From the NCBI GenBank assembly GCA_035297265.1, contig DATGZH010000046.1, positions 1 through 35,053 of the forward strand: a stretch of DNA of 35,053 nt. The letters are read 5' to 3'. The notes under the pieces are model-generated. The model had not been told where the DNA came from. It did no database searches and saw nothing but the letters and a program-made list of their open reading frames with translations. Both the position numbers and the translations under genes were made by a program. This stretch comes from DATGZH01 sp035297265. Its GTDB lineage: Bacteria; Actinomycetota; Acidimicrobiia; Acidimicrobiales; RAAP-2. Within the stretch, counting starts at the first letter, position 1. Every line of letters starts with the position of its first letter. Shown one piece after another: positions 1 through 8,801 of the stretch.

Positions 1-450
<450 letters not shown>

Positions 451-529
451 AGACTTCTGGCCCGGCCCAAAGCGGACCGAACCGAGAAATCAGAGAGCCA
501 GCCGATGATGACTCGCCACCGGCTGACAA

Positions 530-568
530 GGCAGGTCACCCCAGGTCTTCGACCAGGAGCTCCCTGCC
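530..568 (-). other. structured element in the 16S leader (nested stem-loop)
   Basis: In the rRNA leader the minus strand can form an outer stem GGCAGG/CCTGCC (563-568 with 530-535). It encloses a second hairpin at 541-557 made of CCTGGTC, a GAA loop and GACCTGG with one T-T mismatch. Such leader structures assist rRNA folding or RNase III processing in other bacteria. That role here is inference from position. Confidence 0.4.
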
Positions 569-647
569 GGGCGTTGCTTTGACGTACGACTCAACCGTGC
601 CGAAGCACGCTGAGCCGCCCGCACTGGCTTTTGGCTCTCGCTCTTCC

Positions 648-660
648 GTTTTCAAGGAAC
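648..660 (-). promoter_or_regulatory. boxA-like antitermination site of the rrn leader
   Basis: The minus strand reads GTTCCTTGAAAAC, close to the boxA sequences of Gram-positive rrn leaders (TGTTCTTTGAAAAC type), which bind NusB/S10 to prevent Rho termination. It lies about 135 nt downstream of the predicted start of transcription and about 200 nt upstream of mature 16S. The TGA stop of the upstream glycosylase ORF (652-654) lies within this motif. Confidence 0.6.
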
Positions 661-1443
661 GACCGGGCACACGCCATCGCTGGCGTCGGTGCCGGGTGCA
701 CCGGAGGGGGTCACAGCGGACGGCCGTGGGCCGGTCCGGAGGGCTACCTCGGGCCCTGCTGCTCGAGCCCACGGGGAGCCCGTTGCAGCGGGAAAGTCAG
801 GATAGCAGGACAGCGAGGGGGCGTCAACGGGCCCACCGTCGGGCCGGGGACGGGAGACGTGGCGGTCGCCGGGCACGGCGAAGCGCCACGGGAGCTCGGT
901 GGCCGCCGAGATCCCCACCCGCCGGCCCTGGTCGGGGACCTCCGGGGGCGGGGTCCCGTCGTCGAGCAGCTGGACCCCCCGGTCACCCGTGACGAGGTCG
1001 GCCCCGTCGTAGGCCCGGTCGAGCCCGAGAGCCTGGCACAGCCTCGCCGGGCCCCGGCAGAGGTCCAGGTCGGAGTGGGCCTTCGGCCGGGCGGCCCGCA
1101 TCTCGGCCAGCCCGGCCACCGGGGCGAGCGCCCGCACGAGCACCGCCTGGCCCACACCCTCGGACCCGCAGACCACGTTGGCGCAGAAGTGCATGCCGTA
1201 GGTGAAGTACACGTAGAGCAGCCCCGCCGGGCCGAACATCGTGGCGTTGCGCTTGGTCAGGCCCCGGTAGGCGTGGGAGGCCGGGTCCTCGGCCCCCCGG
1301 TAGGCCTCGACCTCGACGATCCGTCCGGCCCGTTCGCCGTGGACGAGCAGCTTCCCGAGCAGGAACGGCGCCACCTCGAGGGGGTCCCGGGCCAGGCGCC
1401 GGCGGGCCACCGGCCGCCACCGGGCCGAGCCGGCACGGGCCAC
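652..1443 (-). CDS. mpg: DNA-3-methyladenine glycosylase (AAG/MPG family)
   Basis: This is a monofunctional base-excision repair glycosylase of the AAG fold that removes 3-methyladenine and other alkylated purines. Diagnostic stretches are VEVEAYRG (with the catalytic Glu) near residue 45, the tyrosine-rich YVYFTYGMHFC near 76, VLVRALAP near 100, and the usual family end PWRFAVPGDRHVSR near 195. Family members are about 200 residues long; this ORF is 263. Its last 62 or so residues are Pro/Gly-rich, unlike the family, and read straight through the rrn promoter and leader to a TGA inside boxA. The tail is therefore probably a consequence of a lost stop codon. The GTG start lies 7 nt after the argH stop, so the gene is likely the last member of the arg transcription unit. 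The function call is firm; the exact start and the biological end are less so. Confidence 0.85.
   Translation of the reverse strand: MARAGSARWRPVARRRLARDPLEVAPFLLGKLLVHGERAGRIVEVEAYRGAEDPASHAYRGLTKRNATMFGPAGLLYVYFTYGMHFCANVVCGSEGVGQAVLVRALAPVAGLAEMRAARPKAHSDLDLCRGPARLCQALGLDRAYDGADLVTGDRGVQLLDDGTPPPEVPDQGRRVGISAATELPWRFAVPGDRHVSRPRPDGGPVDAPSLSCYPDFPAATGSPWARAAGPEVALRTGPRPSAVTPSGAPGTDASDGVCPVVP
799..827 (-). promoter_or_regulatory. rRNA operon promoter
   Basis: On the minus strand TTGACG (-35, 827-822) is followed after exactly 17 nt by TATCCT (-10, 804-799), close to the sigma-70/HrdB consensus with ideal spacing. Transcription should start near 792 and give a 16S leader of about 340 nt. No other promoter as good is visible between here and the 16S gene. 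It lies within the non-conserved 3' tail of the glycosylase ORF. Confidence 0.75.
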
Positions 1444-1450
1444 AGCGGGC

Positions 1451-2854
1451 TCAGTCGGCCGGCGGCGCGCCGGGCAGGGTCGCCACCCTCGTGCGGTCCA
1501 CGCCGAGGCGACGGATGAAGCGCTGCACCTGCTCGGCCACGGCCGAGGGCCCGGCGCCGCCCGGCGTCGTCCGGCGGGTCACCGCCACCCCCGGCTCGAG
1601 CAGGCGCACGGCCCCCTCACCCAGCTCGGGATGGGCTTCGACGAGCTCGGCCAGCGGCACGTGGCGCTCGATCGAGTCCCGGACGAGCCCGGCCACGAGG
1701 GCGTGCGCCTGGCGGAACGGCATGCCCCGCACGACGAGGAGCTCGGCCAGGTCCACCGCCGCCCCGCCGGCGCTGTCGGCGGCCTGCTGCATCCGCTCGA
1801 TGTCCCACGTCACCGTGGCGTAGACGCCGGCGAGGGCCCGGAGGGCCCCGCGCACCTGGGCCACCGAGTCGAAGAGCGGCTCTTTGTCCTCCTGGAGGTC
1901 GCGGTTGTAGGAGAGCGGCAGTCCCTTGACCGTGACCAGCCAGCCGGTCAGGTGGCCGACGAGCCGACCGGCCTTGCCCCGGCTGAGCTCGGCCACGTCG
2001 GGGTTCTTCTTCTGCGGGAGCATCGAGCTGCCGGTGGCGTAGGCGTCGTCGAAGACCGCGAAGCCGAACTCCTCGCTCGACCAGAGGACGAGCTCCTCGC
2101 CCATCCGCGAGAAGTGCACACCGAGGAGCGCCAGGTCGAACAGCGACTCGGCCACGAAGTCGCGGTCGGACACCGCGTCGAGCGAGTTGTCGAAGCGGCC
2201 GAGGAAGCCGAGCTCCTCGGCCACGAAGTCGGGGTCGAGCGGCAGGGAGGACCCGGCGAGAGCCCCGGCCCCGAGCGGCGAGACGTTCAGCCGCTCGACC
2301 GTCGCCACGAGGCGGTCGACGTCGCGGGCCAGGGCCCAGCCGTGGGCCAGCAGGTGGTGGGCGAGGAGCACCGGCTGGGCTCGTTGGAGGTGGGTGTAGC
2401 CCGGGAGGTAGGCGTCGCCGGCCTCGACCGCCCGGCGCAGGAGGACCTCTTGGAGGGTGACGACCTCGCGGGCAACGAGAGCGAGGTTGCGACGGCACCA
2501 CAGACGGAGGTCCGTCGCCACCTGGTCGTTACGGCTCCGACCGGTGTGGAGCTTGGCCCCCGTGTCGCCGGCCAGCTCGGTGACCCGCCGTTCGACCGCG
2601 GTGTGCACGTCTTCGTCGTCAGGCTGGAAGACGAAGCGGCCCGACGTGAGCTCCTCGTCCACCCGGTCGAGCGCGGCGAGGAGCGTCACCGCCTCCTCGT
2701 CGGTGACGATGCCCGCCTTGGCCAGGCCCCGCACGTGGGCCCTCGAGCCGACGAGGTCGTCCGTCGCGAGCATCCGGTCGAACGGGAGGCTCACGGTGAA
2801 GTCCGCCACCTCGTCGGCCATCCCCTGGCCGAGTCGCCCCTCCCACAAGGTCAC
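1451..2854 (-). CDS. argH: argininosuccinate lyase
   Basis: Catalyses the last step of arginine synthesis, argininosuccinate to arginine plus fumarate. The protein is 467 residues, the usual length. It shows TGRSRNDQVATDLRL near residue 110, the fumarase/aspartase-superfamily signature GSSMLPQKKNPD near 275 (with the catalytic Ser loop), and AGSSLPLDPDF near 195. The frame is open far upstream, but the conserved N-terminus begins at VTLWEGRLG, so the start is GTG at 2854-2852. This overlaps the argG stop in a GTGA junction, implying translational coupling. It is the last biosynthetic gene of the operon. Confidence 0.97.
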   Translation of the reverse strand: MTLWEGRLGQGMADEVADFTVSLPFDRMLATDDLVGSRAHVRGLAKAGIVTDEEAVTLLAALDRVDEELTSGRFVFQPDDEDVHTAVERRVTELAGDTGAKLHTGRSRNDQVATDLRLWCRRNLALVAREVVTLQEVLLRRAVEAGDAYLPGYTHLQRAQPVLLAHHLLAHGWALARDVDRLVATVERLNVSPLGAGALAGSSLPLDPDFVAEELGFLGRFDNSLDAVSDRDFVAESLFDLALLGVHFSRMGEELVLWSSEEFGFAVFDDAYATGSSMLPQKKNPDVAELSRGKAGRLVGHLTGWLVTVKGLPLSYNRDLQEDKEPLFDSVAQVRGALRALAGVYATVTWDIERMQQAADSAGGAAVDLAELLVVRGMPFRQAHALVAGLVRDSIERHVPLAELVEAHPELGEGAVRLLEPGVAVTRRTTPGGAGPSAVAEQVQRFIRRLGVDRTRVATLPGAPPAD

Positions 2855-4062
2855 GGGCGGCCGCCCTCCCGGTCCTCCCCCTGGCGGGCGGCCCAGGTGG
2901 CCACGCCGAGGCCCCACAGGCGCACGAAGCCCTCGGCGTCGGCGTGGCGGAAGGTGTCGGTGGCGTCGTAGGTGGCGAGCCCGTGGTCGTAGAGGGCGAC
3001 CGGGCTGCGCCGGCCGACCACGGTGGCCACCCCCGGGGCCTCGAAGCGCAGCCGCACGTCGCCGGTCACGTGGCGCTGCGACTCGGCCATGAAGGCGTCG
3101 AGGGCCCGCTTCAGCGGCGAGAACCACATGCCGTCGTAGACGAGCTCGGCCCAGCGCGGCTCGAGCCGGCTCTTCTCGTGGCTGAGGTCGCGCTCGAGGG
3201 TGAGGTCTTCGAGGTCGCTGTGCGCCAGCACCAGGGCGAGCGAGGCCGGGCACTCATAGACCTCCCGGCTCTTGATCCCGACCCGGCGGTTCTCGATCAT
3301 GTCGATCCGCCCGAAGCCCCTTGAGCCGGCCAGCTCGGTCAGCTCGGCGACGAGCTCGGCCATCCCGAGCGGCCGTCCGTCGAGGGCCGTCGGGACGCCG
3401 GCGGTGAACGAGACCACCACCTCCACCGGCTCGGTCTCGCGCACCTGGGTGAGGACGTAGACGTCGTCGGGGGCGGGGGCCCAGGGGTCCTCGATGGCCC
3501 CGCACTCGATCGCGCGGCCCCAGAGGTTCTCGTCGATGGAGTACGGCTTCTCCTTCGTGGCCACGATGGGGATGTGCCAGCGGGCCGCGTACTCGACGCA
3601 GTCCTCCCGGGTGAGGCGCCAGACCCGGGCCGGGGCCAGCACCTCGAGGTCCGGGGCGAGCGAGCGGGTCCCGACCTCGAAGCGGACCTGGTCGTTGCCC
3701 TTCCCCGTGCAGCCGTGGGCCACCGCGTCGGCGCCGTGGCGGCGGGCCGCCTCGACGAGGTGGCGCACGATCACCGGGCGCGAGAGGGCCGAGACGAGCG
3801 GGTACTTGCCCTCGTAGCGGGCGTTGGCGAAGAGGGCGGGGACGCAGAACTCCTCGGCCATCTCCTGCCTGGCGTTGACCACCTCGACCGAGCTCGCCCC
3901 TGCCGCGAGCGCTCTCGCCGAGATGGCCTCCCAGTCCTCGGCGCCTTGGCCGACGTCGACGGCCACGGCGATCACGTCGACGCCGTACTCCTCGATCAGC
4001 CAGCGCACGGCCACCGACGTGTCGAGACCGCCGCTGTAGGCCAGCACTACGCGCTTCGCCAT
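2851..4062 (-). CDS. argG: argininosuccinate synthase
   Basis: Joins citrulline and aspartate with ATP to make argininosuccinate. The N-terminal PP-loop AYSGGLDTSV (residues about 8-17) is the ATP pyrophosphatase motif. The length of 403 residues matches the bacterial type. The start is ATG 4062-4060, preceded by a strong Shine-Dalgarno GAGAGGAAAG. An in-frame extension upstream is not conserved and overlaps argR, so I reject it. The gene lies 25 nt after argR and overlaps argH by 4 nt. No separate promoter or ARG box is visible in the 25-nt gap. Confidence 0.97.
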   Translation of the reverse strand: MAKRVVLAYSGGLDTSVAVRWLIEEYGVDVIAVAVDVGQGAEDWEAISARALAAGASSVEVVNARQEMAEEFCVPALFANARYEGKYPLVSALSRPVIVRHLVEAARRHGADAVAHGCTGKGNDQVRFEVGTRSLAPDLEVLAPARVWRLTREDCVEYAARWHIPIVATKEKPYSIDENLWGRAIECGAIEDPWAPAPDDVYVLTQVRETEPVEVVVSFTAGVPTALDGRPLGMAELVAELTELAGSRGFGRIDMIENRRVGIKSREVYECPASLALVLAHSDLEDLTLERDLSHEKSRLEPRWAELVYDGMWFSPLKRALDAFMAESQRHVTGDVRLRFEAPGVATVVGRRSPVALYDHGLATYDATDTFRHADAEGFVRLWGLGVATWAARQGEDREGGRP

Positions 4063-4087
4063 GCTTTCCTCTCTCCGGCTCGGAGCG

Positions 4088-4579
4088 TCAGTCCCGGACC
4101 GGGCTCGCGGTGCGCAGCCCGGCGAGGGACGCCAGTCGTTCCGCCACCTCGGCCCCGCCGTGGCTCTCGGTGGCCACGGCGAGCACCGTGTCGTCACCGG
4201 CCACCGTGCCGAGCAGACCGTCGAGGCCGCTCCGGTCGAGGGCCGAGCCCACCACGTGGGCGCACCCGGGCGGCGTCCGCACGACGACCAGGTTGCCCGA
4301 GTGGGCCACCTCGACGGCCCACTCGCCGAGCACCCGCCGCAGGTGGTCGGCCGGGGCGATCTGCTGGCTCGGCAGCTCGGGGAGGGCGTACGTGCTCTCA
4401 CCCCCGGGCAGCCGCACCTTCAGCGCCCCGAGCTCCTCCAGGTCCCGCGAGACGGTGGTCTGGGTGGCGTCGATCCCCTCGGCCGCGAGGAGCTCGACCA
4501 GCTGGGCTTGACTCGTCACGATCCGGTCCTCCAAGAGCTTGGCGATGCGGTGCTGACGTTGGTGCTTCGTCGTGCGCAC
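4088..4579 (-). CDS. argR: arginine repressor ArgR
   Basis: A hexameric, arginine-responsive DNA-binding regulator of 163 residues. The N-terminal winged helix contains the recognition segment ATQTTVSRDLEELGALKV (residues about 38-55). The C-terminal oligomerisation and arginine-binding domain contains the GTVAGDDTVLAV stretch (about residues 123-134) with the paired Asp residues that contact arginine in the family. The start GTG (4579-4577) overlaps the argF TAG by one base (TAGTG). Because it is inside the operon it regulates, it should be autoregulated through the ARG box upstream of argC. Confidence 0.96.
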   Translation of the reverse strand: MRTTKHQRQHRIAKLLEDRIVTSQAQLVELLAAEGIDATQTTVSRDLEELGALKVRLPGGESTYALPELPSQQIAPADHLRRVLGEWAVEVAHSGNLVVVRTPPGCAHVVGSALDRSGLDGLLGTVAGDDTVLAVATESHGGAEVAERLASLAGLRTASPVRD

Positions 4580-5553
4580 TACGCCCCGCGTTCGGCCTCG
4601 GGCCCCCCGACCGCCACCAGCCAGGCGAGGAGACCCCGCATGGCCGTCCGGCGGTGTCGGACCTGCTGCCAGACCGCGCTCTGCGGCCCGTCCAGCACGT
4701 CGTCGGTGATCTCTTCCCCCCGGTGCGCCGGCAGGCAGTGCAGCACCACCGCCCCGGGCGCCGCCCGCTCGAGGAGGGCGGCGTCGATCGTGAAGCCGGC
4801 GAAGGCCTCCTTCCTCGCCGCCGAGCCGTTCTCCCCGCCCATCGAGGTCCAGACGTCGGCGTAGAGGGCGTCAGCCCCCTCGGCCGCGGCGGCCGGCGAT
4901 TCGGCGGCCACGAGGCTGCCGCCCCGACCGGCCCCCTCGGCCAGTCCCTCGAGCTCGGCGAGCTCGTCGGCCGGGAAGCCGTGGTCGGCCGGATTGGCCA
5001 GCCGCAGCTCCATGCCGGCGGCGAGCACCGCCTTGGCGAGCGAGCGGCAGGTGTTGTTGGCGTCGCCGATGTAGGCGATCGAGCGCCCGGCGAGCGCCGT
5101 CGTCCGGGAGTCCCCCGGGGCGAGGGCGTCGCGCAGGGTGAGGACGTCGGCCAGGGCCTGGCACGGGTGGGCCCGGCTCGAGAGGAGGTTGACCACGGGC
5201 ACGTCCATCCCGGCGTCGTCGAGGGCCTTGGCCATCCGGACGAGCTTGGCGTGCTCGAGCATCCGCAGGCAGATCACCCGGTGGTAGCAGGCGAGCACGC
5301 GGGCCACGTCCTCGGCCGGCTCGCGGGTGTCCACGCCGACCTCGTCGTCCCGGAGGACCACGGGGTGGCCACCGAGCTCGACGACCGCCAGCTCGGTCGA
5401 GTTGCGGGTCCGGTTGGAGGGCTGCTCGAAGTAGAGGGCCACCCCGTGGCCGGCCAGCACCTGCTCGGGCTTCGGGTCCACCGAGAGCGCCAGCACCCAG
5501 TCGAGCTCGGGGGCCGTGAGGTCGTCGATGTCGAGGAAGTGCCGGGCGCTCAT
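4579..5553 (-). CDS. argF: ornithine carbamoyltransferase
   Basis: Transfers the carbamoyl group from carbamoyl phosphate to ornithine to give citrulline. The 324-residue protein has a carbamoyl-phosphate loop, here FEQPSNRTRNS in place of the common FxKxSTRTR, then HPCQ near residue 133, the ornithine-binding SMGGE near 230 and the catalytic HCLP near 268. The Asn in SNRTR replaces Thr; the catalytic Arg and flanking Ser remain. ATG 5553-5551 overlaps the argD stop (ATGA). An in-frame 31-residue extension upstream lies within argD and is not conserved. Confidence 0.96.
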   Translation of the reverse strand: MSARHFLDIDDLTAPELDWVLALSVDPKPEQVLAGHGVALYFEQPSNRTRNSTELAVVELGGHPVVLRDDEVGVDTREPAEDVARVLACYHRVICLRMLEHAKLVRMAKALDDAGMDVPVVNLLSSRAHPCQALADVLTLRDALAPGDSRTTALAGRSIAYIGDANNTCRSLAKAVLAAGMELRLANPADHGFPADELAELEGLAEGAGRGGSLVAAESPAAAAEGADALYADVWTSMGGENGSAARKEAFAGFTIDAALLERAAPGAVVLHCLPAHRGEEITDDVLDGPQSAVWQQVRHRRTAMRGLLAWLVAVGGPEAERGA

Positions 5554-6716
5554 GCCGCCAGCACCTCGCCCAGCAGGCCGAGCGCCTCGTCCACCTCGTC
5601 CGGCTCGACGAGGAGGGACGGCGCCAAGCGCAGGGCGTCGGGACACACAGCCTGGACCACGAGCCCCGACCGTAGCGCCGAAGCGGCCGCCACTTTGGCT
5701 CGGTCCGAGTCCAGCTGGGCGGCCAGCAGGAGCCCGGCCCCTCGGACGGCCACCACTCCGGGCAGGTCGGCCAGCCCCGAGGCCAAGCGGGCCCCCATCT
5801 CAGTCGCCCGGCGGCAGACGTCCTCCTCCTCCATCACCTGGAGTGTGGCCCGGGCGGCCGCCATGGCCAGTGGCTGGCCGCCGAACGTCGAACCGTGGTC
5901 CCCGGGGCCGAAGGCTGCCGCCACCTCGCCCCGGGCCCAGCAGCCGCCGACCGGCATCCCGTTGCCGAGGGCCTTGGCCACGGTCACGACGTCGGGGACC
6001 AGCCCGCCGGCCTGGAAGGCGAACCAGTGACCGGTCCGCCCGAGGCCCGTCTGCACCTCGTCGACCATGAGGAGGGCCCCCCGCTCGGTACAGAGCTCGC
6101 GCACCTTGGCCAGGTAGTCCGACGACGGCGTGATGACCCCGCCCTCGCCCTGGATCGGCTCGAGGAGGACGGCCGCCACCGCCTCGGGCTCGAGGGCCTT
6201 GCCCAGCGCGTCGGGGTCGTCGTAGGGGACGTGGGTGAAGCCCTCGGGCAGAGGGAGGAAGGGCACCTGCTTCTCGGGCTGGCCGGTGGCGGTCAGCGTG
6301 GCCAGGGTCCGACCGTGGAAGGCGTTGTCGGCGCACACGACCACGTAGCGGCCGGGGCCGGCCCAGCGCCGGGCGAGCTTGAGGGCGCACTCGTTGGCCT
6401 CGGCCCCCGAGTTGCACCAGAACACCTGCCCCCCGGCCCGCTCGGCCCCACCGCCCACGAGGCGGTCGAGCGTGGCCGCCACCTCGGGTCCGAGCTCGTT
6501 GCCGAAGAGGTTCGACACGTGCGAGAGCGTCGCCGCCTGTCGGGCCACCGCCTCGGCCACCTTCGGGTGGGCGTGGCCGAGGGACGTCACCGCCAGCCCG
6601 GACAGGAAGTCGAGATAGCGGCGGCCCTCGTCGTCGTAGAGCACCGTCCCCTCGCCGCGCACGAACGTCACCGGCGGCTCGGCGTAGGTGTGCATGAGCG
6701 CGCTGCGGTCGATCAC
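5550..6716 (-). CDS. argD: acetylornithine aminotransferase
   Basis: PLP-dependent class III aminotransferase converting N-acetylglutamate semialdehyde to N-acetylornithine. It has 388 residues. The cofactor segment CNSGAEANE lies near residue 100, the PLP-contacting VDEVQTGLGRTG near 215, and the Schiff-base lysine in VTVAKALGNGMPVG near 245. The GTG start (6716-6714) has a good Shine-Dalgarno (GGGAGGG), and the gene begins 25 nt after argB. Like other ArgD enzymes it could also act in lysine synthesis. Operon position makes arginine its main pathway. Confidence 0.95.
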   Translation of the reverse strand: MIDRSALMHTYAEPPVTFVRGEGTVLYDDEGRRYLDFLSGLAVTSLGHAHPKVAEAVARQAATLSHVSNLFGNELGPEVAATLDRLVGGGAERAGGQVFWCNSGAEANECALKLARRWAGPGRYVVVCADNAFHGRTLATLTATGQPEKQVPFLPLPEGFTHVPYDDPDALGKALEPEAVAAVLLEPIQGEGGVITPSSDYLAKVRELCTERGALLMVDEVQTGLGRTGHWFAFQAGGLVPDVVTVAKALGNGMPVGGCWARGEVAAAFGPGDHGSTFGGQPLAMAAARATLQVMEEEDVCRRATEMGARLASGLADLPGVVAVRGAGLLLAAQLDSDRAKVAAASALRSGLVVQAVCPDALRLAPSLLVEPDEVDEALGLLGEVLAA

Positions 6717-6741
6717 CGTGTCCCTCCCGTCGGCGTCGCCC

Positions 6742-7635
6742 TCACGGCGCCACCATCGTGCCCACGCCCCGGTCGGTGAAGAGCTCGAGCAGGAGGGCGT
6801 GGGGCACCCGGCCGTCGAGGATGTGGGCCCGGTGGACGCCGCTGCGCACCGCGTCGGCGCAGGCCTGCGCCTTCGGCACCATGCCGCCGCTCGCCGTCCC
6901 CCCGGCCACCAGGGCGTCGAGCTCCGACGCGCTCACCCGGTGGAGCAGCGTCGAGGGGTCCGCCGGGTCGGCGCGCAGGCCCTCGACGTCGGTCAGGAAG
7001 ATGAGCTTCTCGGCGACGAGCGCGGTGGCCAGGGCCCCAGCCACGGTGTCGGCGTTGATGTTGTACGCCTGGCCGGCCTCGTCGGCCCCGATGGTGGCCA
7101 CCACCGGGATGAGGCCCTGGGCCAGCAGCCGCTCGACGATGGTCGGGTTCACCCGGAGGACGTCGCCCACGTACCCGAGCTCGGGCGCCCGGGGCCCGGC
7201 CACGATGAGGTTGGCGTCCTCCCCCGAGAGGCCGACGGCGAGCGGACCGTGCACGTTCACCGCCGAGACGATGTCCCGGTTGACCTTGCCCACGAGGACC
7301 ATGCGGGCGATGTCGAGGGTCTCGGCGTCGGTCACCCGTAGGCCGTCCTTGAACTGGACCTCCTTGCCCAACCGGCCCATGAGCTCGCCGATCTGGGGCC
7401 CGCCGCCGTGCACGACGACCGGCAGGAGGCCGACCGAGCGCACGAGCACGACGTCCTCACCGAAGGCGGCGAGCGCCGCGTCGGGATCGGAGATGGCGTT
7501 GCCGCCGTACTTGATCACCACGACCTTGCCGGCGAAGCGCCGGATGTAGGGCAGGGCCTCGACCAGGAGGGCGGCGGTGCGCTCGGGCGCCGCCGCCTCG
7601 GGCGGTGCCGCCGCGGGGAGGGGCTCGGCGCTCAC
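6742..7635 (-). CDS. argB: acetylglutamate kinase
   Basis: Phosphorylates N-acetylglutamate, the usual arginine-feedback-controlled step. The 297-residue amino-acid-kinase fold shows VIKYGGNA near residue 40, VVHGGGPQI near 74 and the C-terminal GGMVPK loop near 250. The first 20 or so residues are an Ala/Pro-rich extension before LPYIRRFAGK. In hexameric, arginine-inhibited NAGKs an N-terminal helix mediates hexamerisation, so feedback inhibition is likely but not proven here. The GTG start (7635-7633) overlaps the argJ stop in a GTGA junction. Confidence 0.96.
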   Translation of the reverse strand: MSAEPLPAAAPPEAAAPERTAALLVEALPYIRRFAGKVVVIKYGGNAISDPDAALAAFGEDVVLVRSVGLLPVVVHGGGPQIGELMGRLGKEVQFKDGLRVTDAETLDIARMVLVGKVNRDIVSAVNVHGPLAVGLSGEDANLIVAGPRAPELGYVGDVLRVNPTIVERLLAQGLIPVVATIGADEAGQAYNINADTVAGALATALVAEKLIFLTDVEGLRADPADPSTLLHRVSASELDALVAGGTASGGMVPKAQACADAVRSGVHRAHILDGRVPHALLLELFTDRGVGTMVAP

Positions 7636-8801
7636 GACGTCGTGCGGTTCTCGTCGATGTAGCCGTAGCCGAGGTCGGTGGTGAGGACGACGGAGGAGCC
7701 GCTACCGAGGCCGAGCTCACAGGCCAGCTCGATCTGGCGTCCGGCCATGTGGGCGGCCACCGCCGGGCCGTCGTGGTCGACGGCCACCCCCTTGTCGCAG
7801 ACCACGATCCCCCCGTAGGCCACCTGGGCCCGGTCGAGGTCGAAGGCCACGCCGGCCGTGCCCAGCTCGCTCAGCACGCGGCCGAAGTAGGGGTCGGCGC
7901 CGTTGAAGGAGCACTTCACGAGGAGGGAGTCGGCCACCTTCCGGGCCGCCCGGTGGGCCTCCTCGTCGGAGCGGGCGCCGGAGACCGCGACGTGCACGAC
8001 CTTGGTGGCCCCCTCGGCGTCGGCCGCCATGGCCTCGGCCAGGTGTCGGGTGGCTTCGCCCACCGCCTCGGCGAAGGCCTCCCTCGGCGCGGCCCCGGCC
8101 CGCCCGCTCGCCAGCAGCACCACCGTGTCGTTGGTCGACGTGCAGCCGTCGACGGTCATGGCGTTGAACGACGGGCCGACGGCCGCGGCGAGGATCGGCC
8201 CGAGGTCGTCGGCGTCGACCTGGGCGTCGGTCGTGAGCACGGCCAGCATCGTGGCCATGTTGGGGGCGAGCATCGCCGCCCCCTTGGCCATGCCCCCGAC
8301 GACGAAGCCGTCGCCCTGCACGACGACCTCCTTCGCCACGGTGTCGGTCGTCATGATGGCGGTGGCCGCCGCCGCGCCGCTCGCCGTGCCGTCGGCCCGC
8401 GCCGATAGGAGCGGGCCGACGGCCGCCTCGGCGAGCTGGAGCGGGAACGGGATACCGATCAACCCGGTCTGGCCGATCAGCACCTCCTCGGCCCGTGCGC
8501 CCAGGCCCTCGGCCACGAGCGCGCACAGCCGCTCGGCCGCGGCCACGCCCGCCTCGCCGGTGGCGGCGTTGGCGTTGCCGGCGGAGAGGACCACCGCGGC
8601 CACCCGGCCGCCGGACTCGGCCAGGTGGCGCCGGCTCACCTGCACCGGCGCGGCCGCCGCCAGGTTGGCCGTGAACACCGCGGCGGCCGGCACCGCCCGC
8701 CCGTCGTCGGTGGCCACGAGGGCGACGTCGGCGCGCCCCCCGGCCTTCAACCCGGCGGCCACGCCGGACGCCACGAACCCCTTGGGCGCGGTCACGCTCA
8801 C
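7632..8801 (-). CDS. argJ: bifunctional ornithine acetyltransferase / N-acetylglutamate synthase
   Basis: Recycles the acetyl group from acetylornithine to glutamate, making the pathway cyclic. In many actinobacteria it can also use acetyl-CoA for the first step. The 389-residue precursor carries the self-cleavage motif APNMATML (near residue 185), where the protein cuts before Thr to give alpha and beta chains, and the acetyl-site stretch TAIMTTDTVAKE near 145. The frame stays open upstream into argC, but homology begins at VSVTAPKGF. The start GTG 8801-8799 forms a GTGA overlap with the argC stop. No argA is present in the window, consistent with ArgJ supplying acetylglutamate. Confidence 0.95.
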   Translation of the reverse strand: MSVTAPKGFVASGVAAGLKAGGRADVALVATDDGRAVPAAAVFTANLAAAAPVQVSRRHLAESGGRVAAVVLSAGNANAATGEAGVAAAERLCALVAEGLGARAEEVLIGQTGLIGIPFPLQLAEAAVGPLLSARADGTASGAAAATAIMTTDTVAKEVVVQGDGFVVGGMAKGAAMLAPNMATMLAVLTTDAQVDADDLGPILAAAVGPSFNAMTVDGCTSTNDTVVLLASGRAGAAPREAFAEAVGEATRHLAEAMAADAEGATKVVHVAVSGARSDEEAHRAARKVADSLLVKCSFNGADPYFGRVLSELGTAGVAFDLDRAQVAYGGIVVCDKGVAVDHDGPAVAAHMAGRQIELACELGLGSGSSVVLTTDLGYGYIDENRTTS

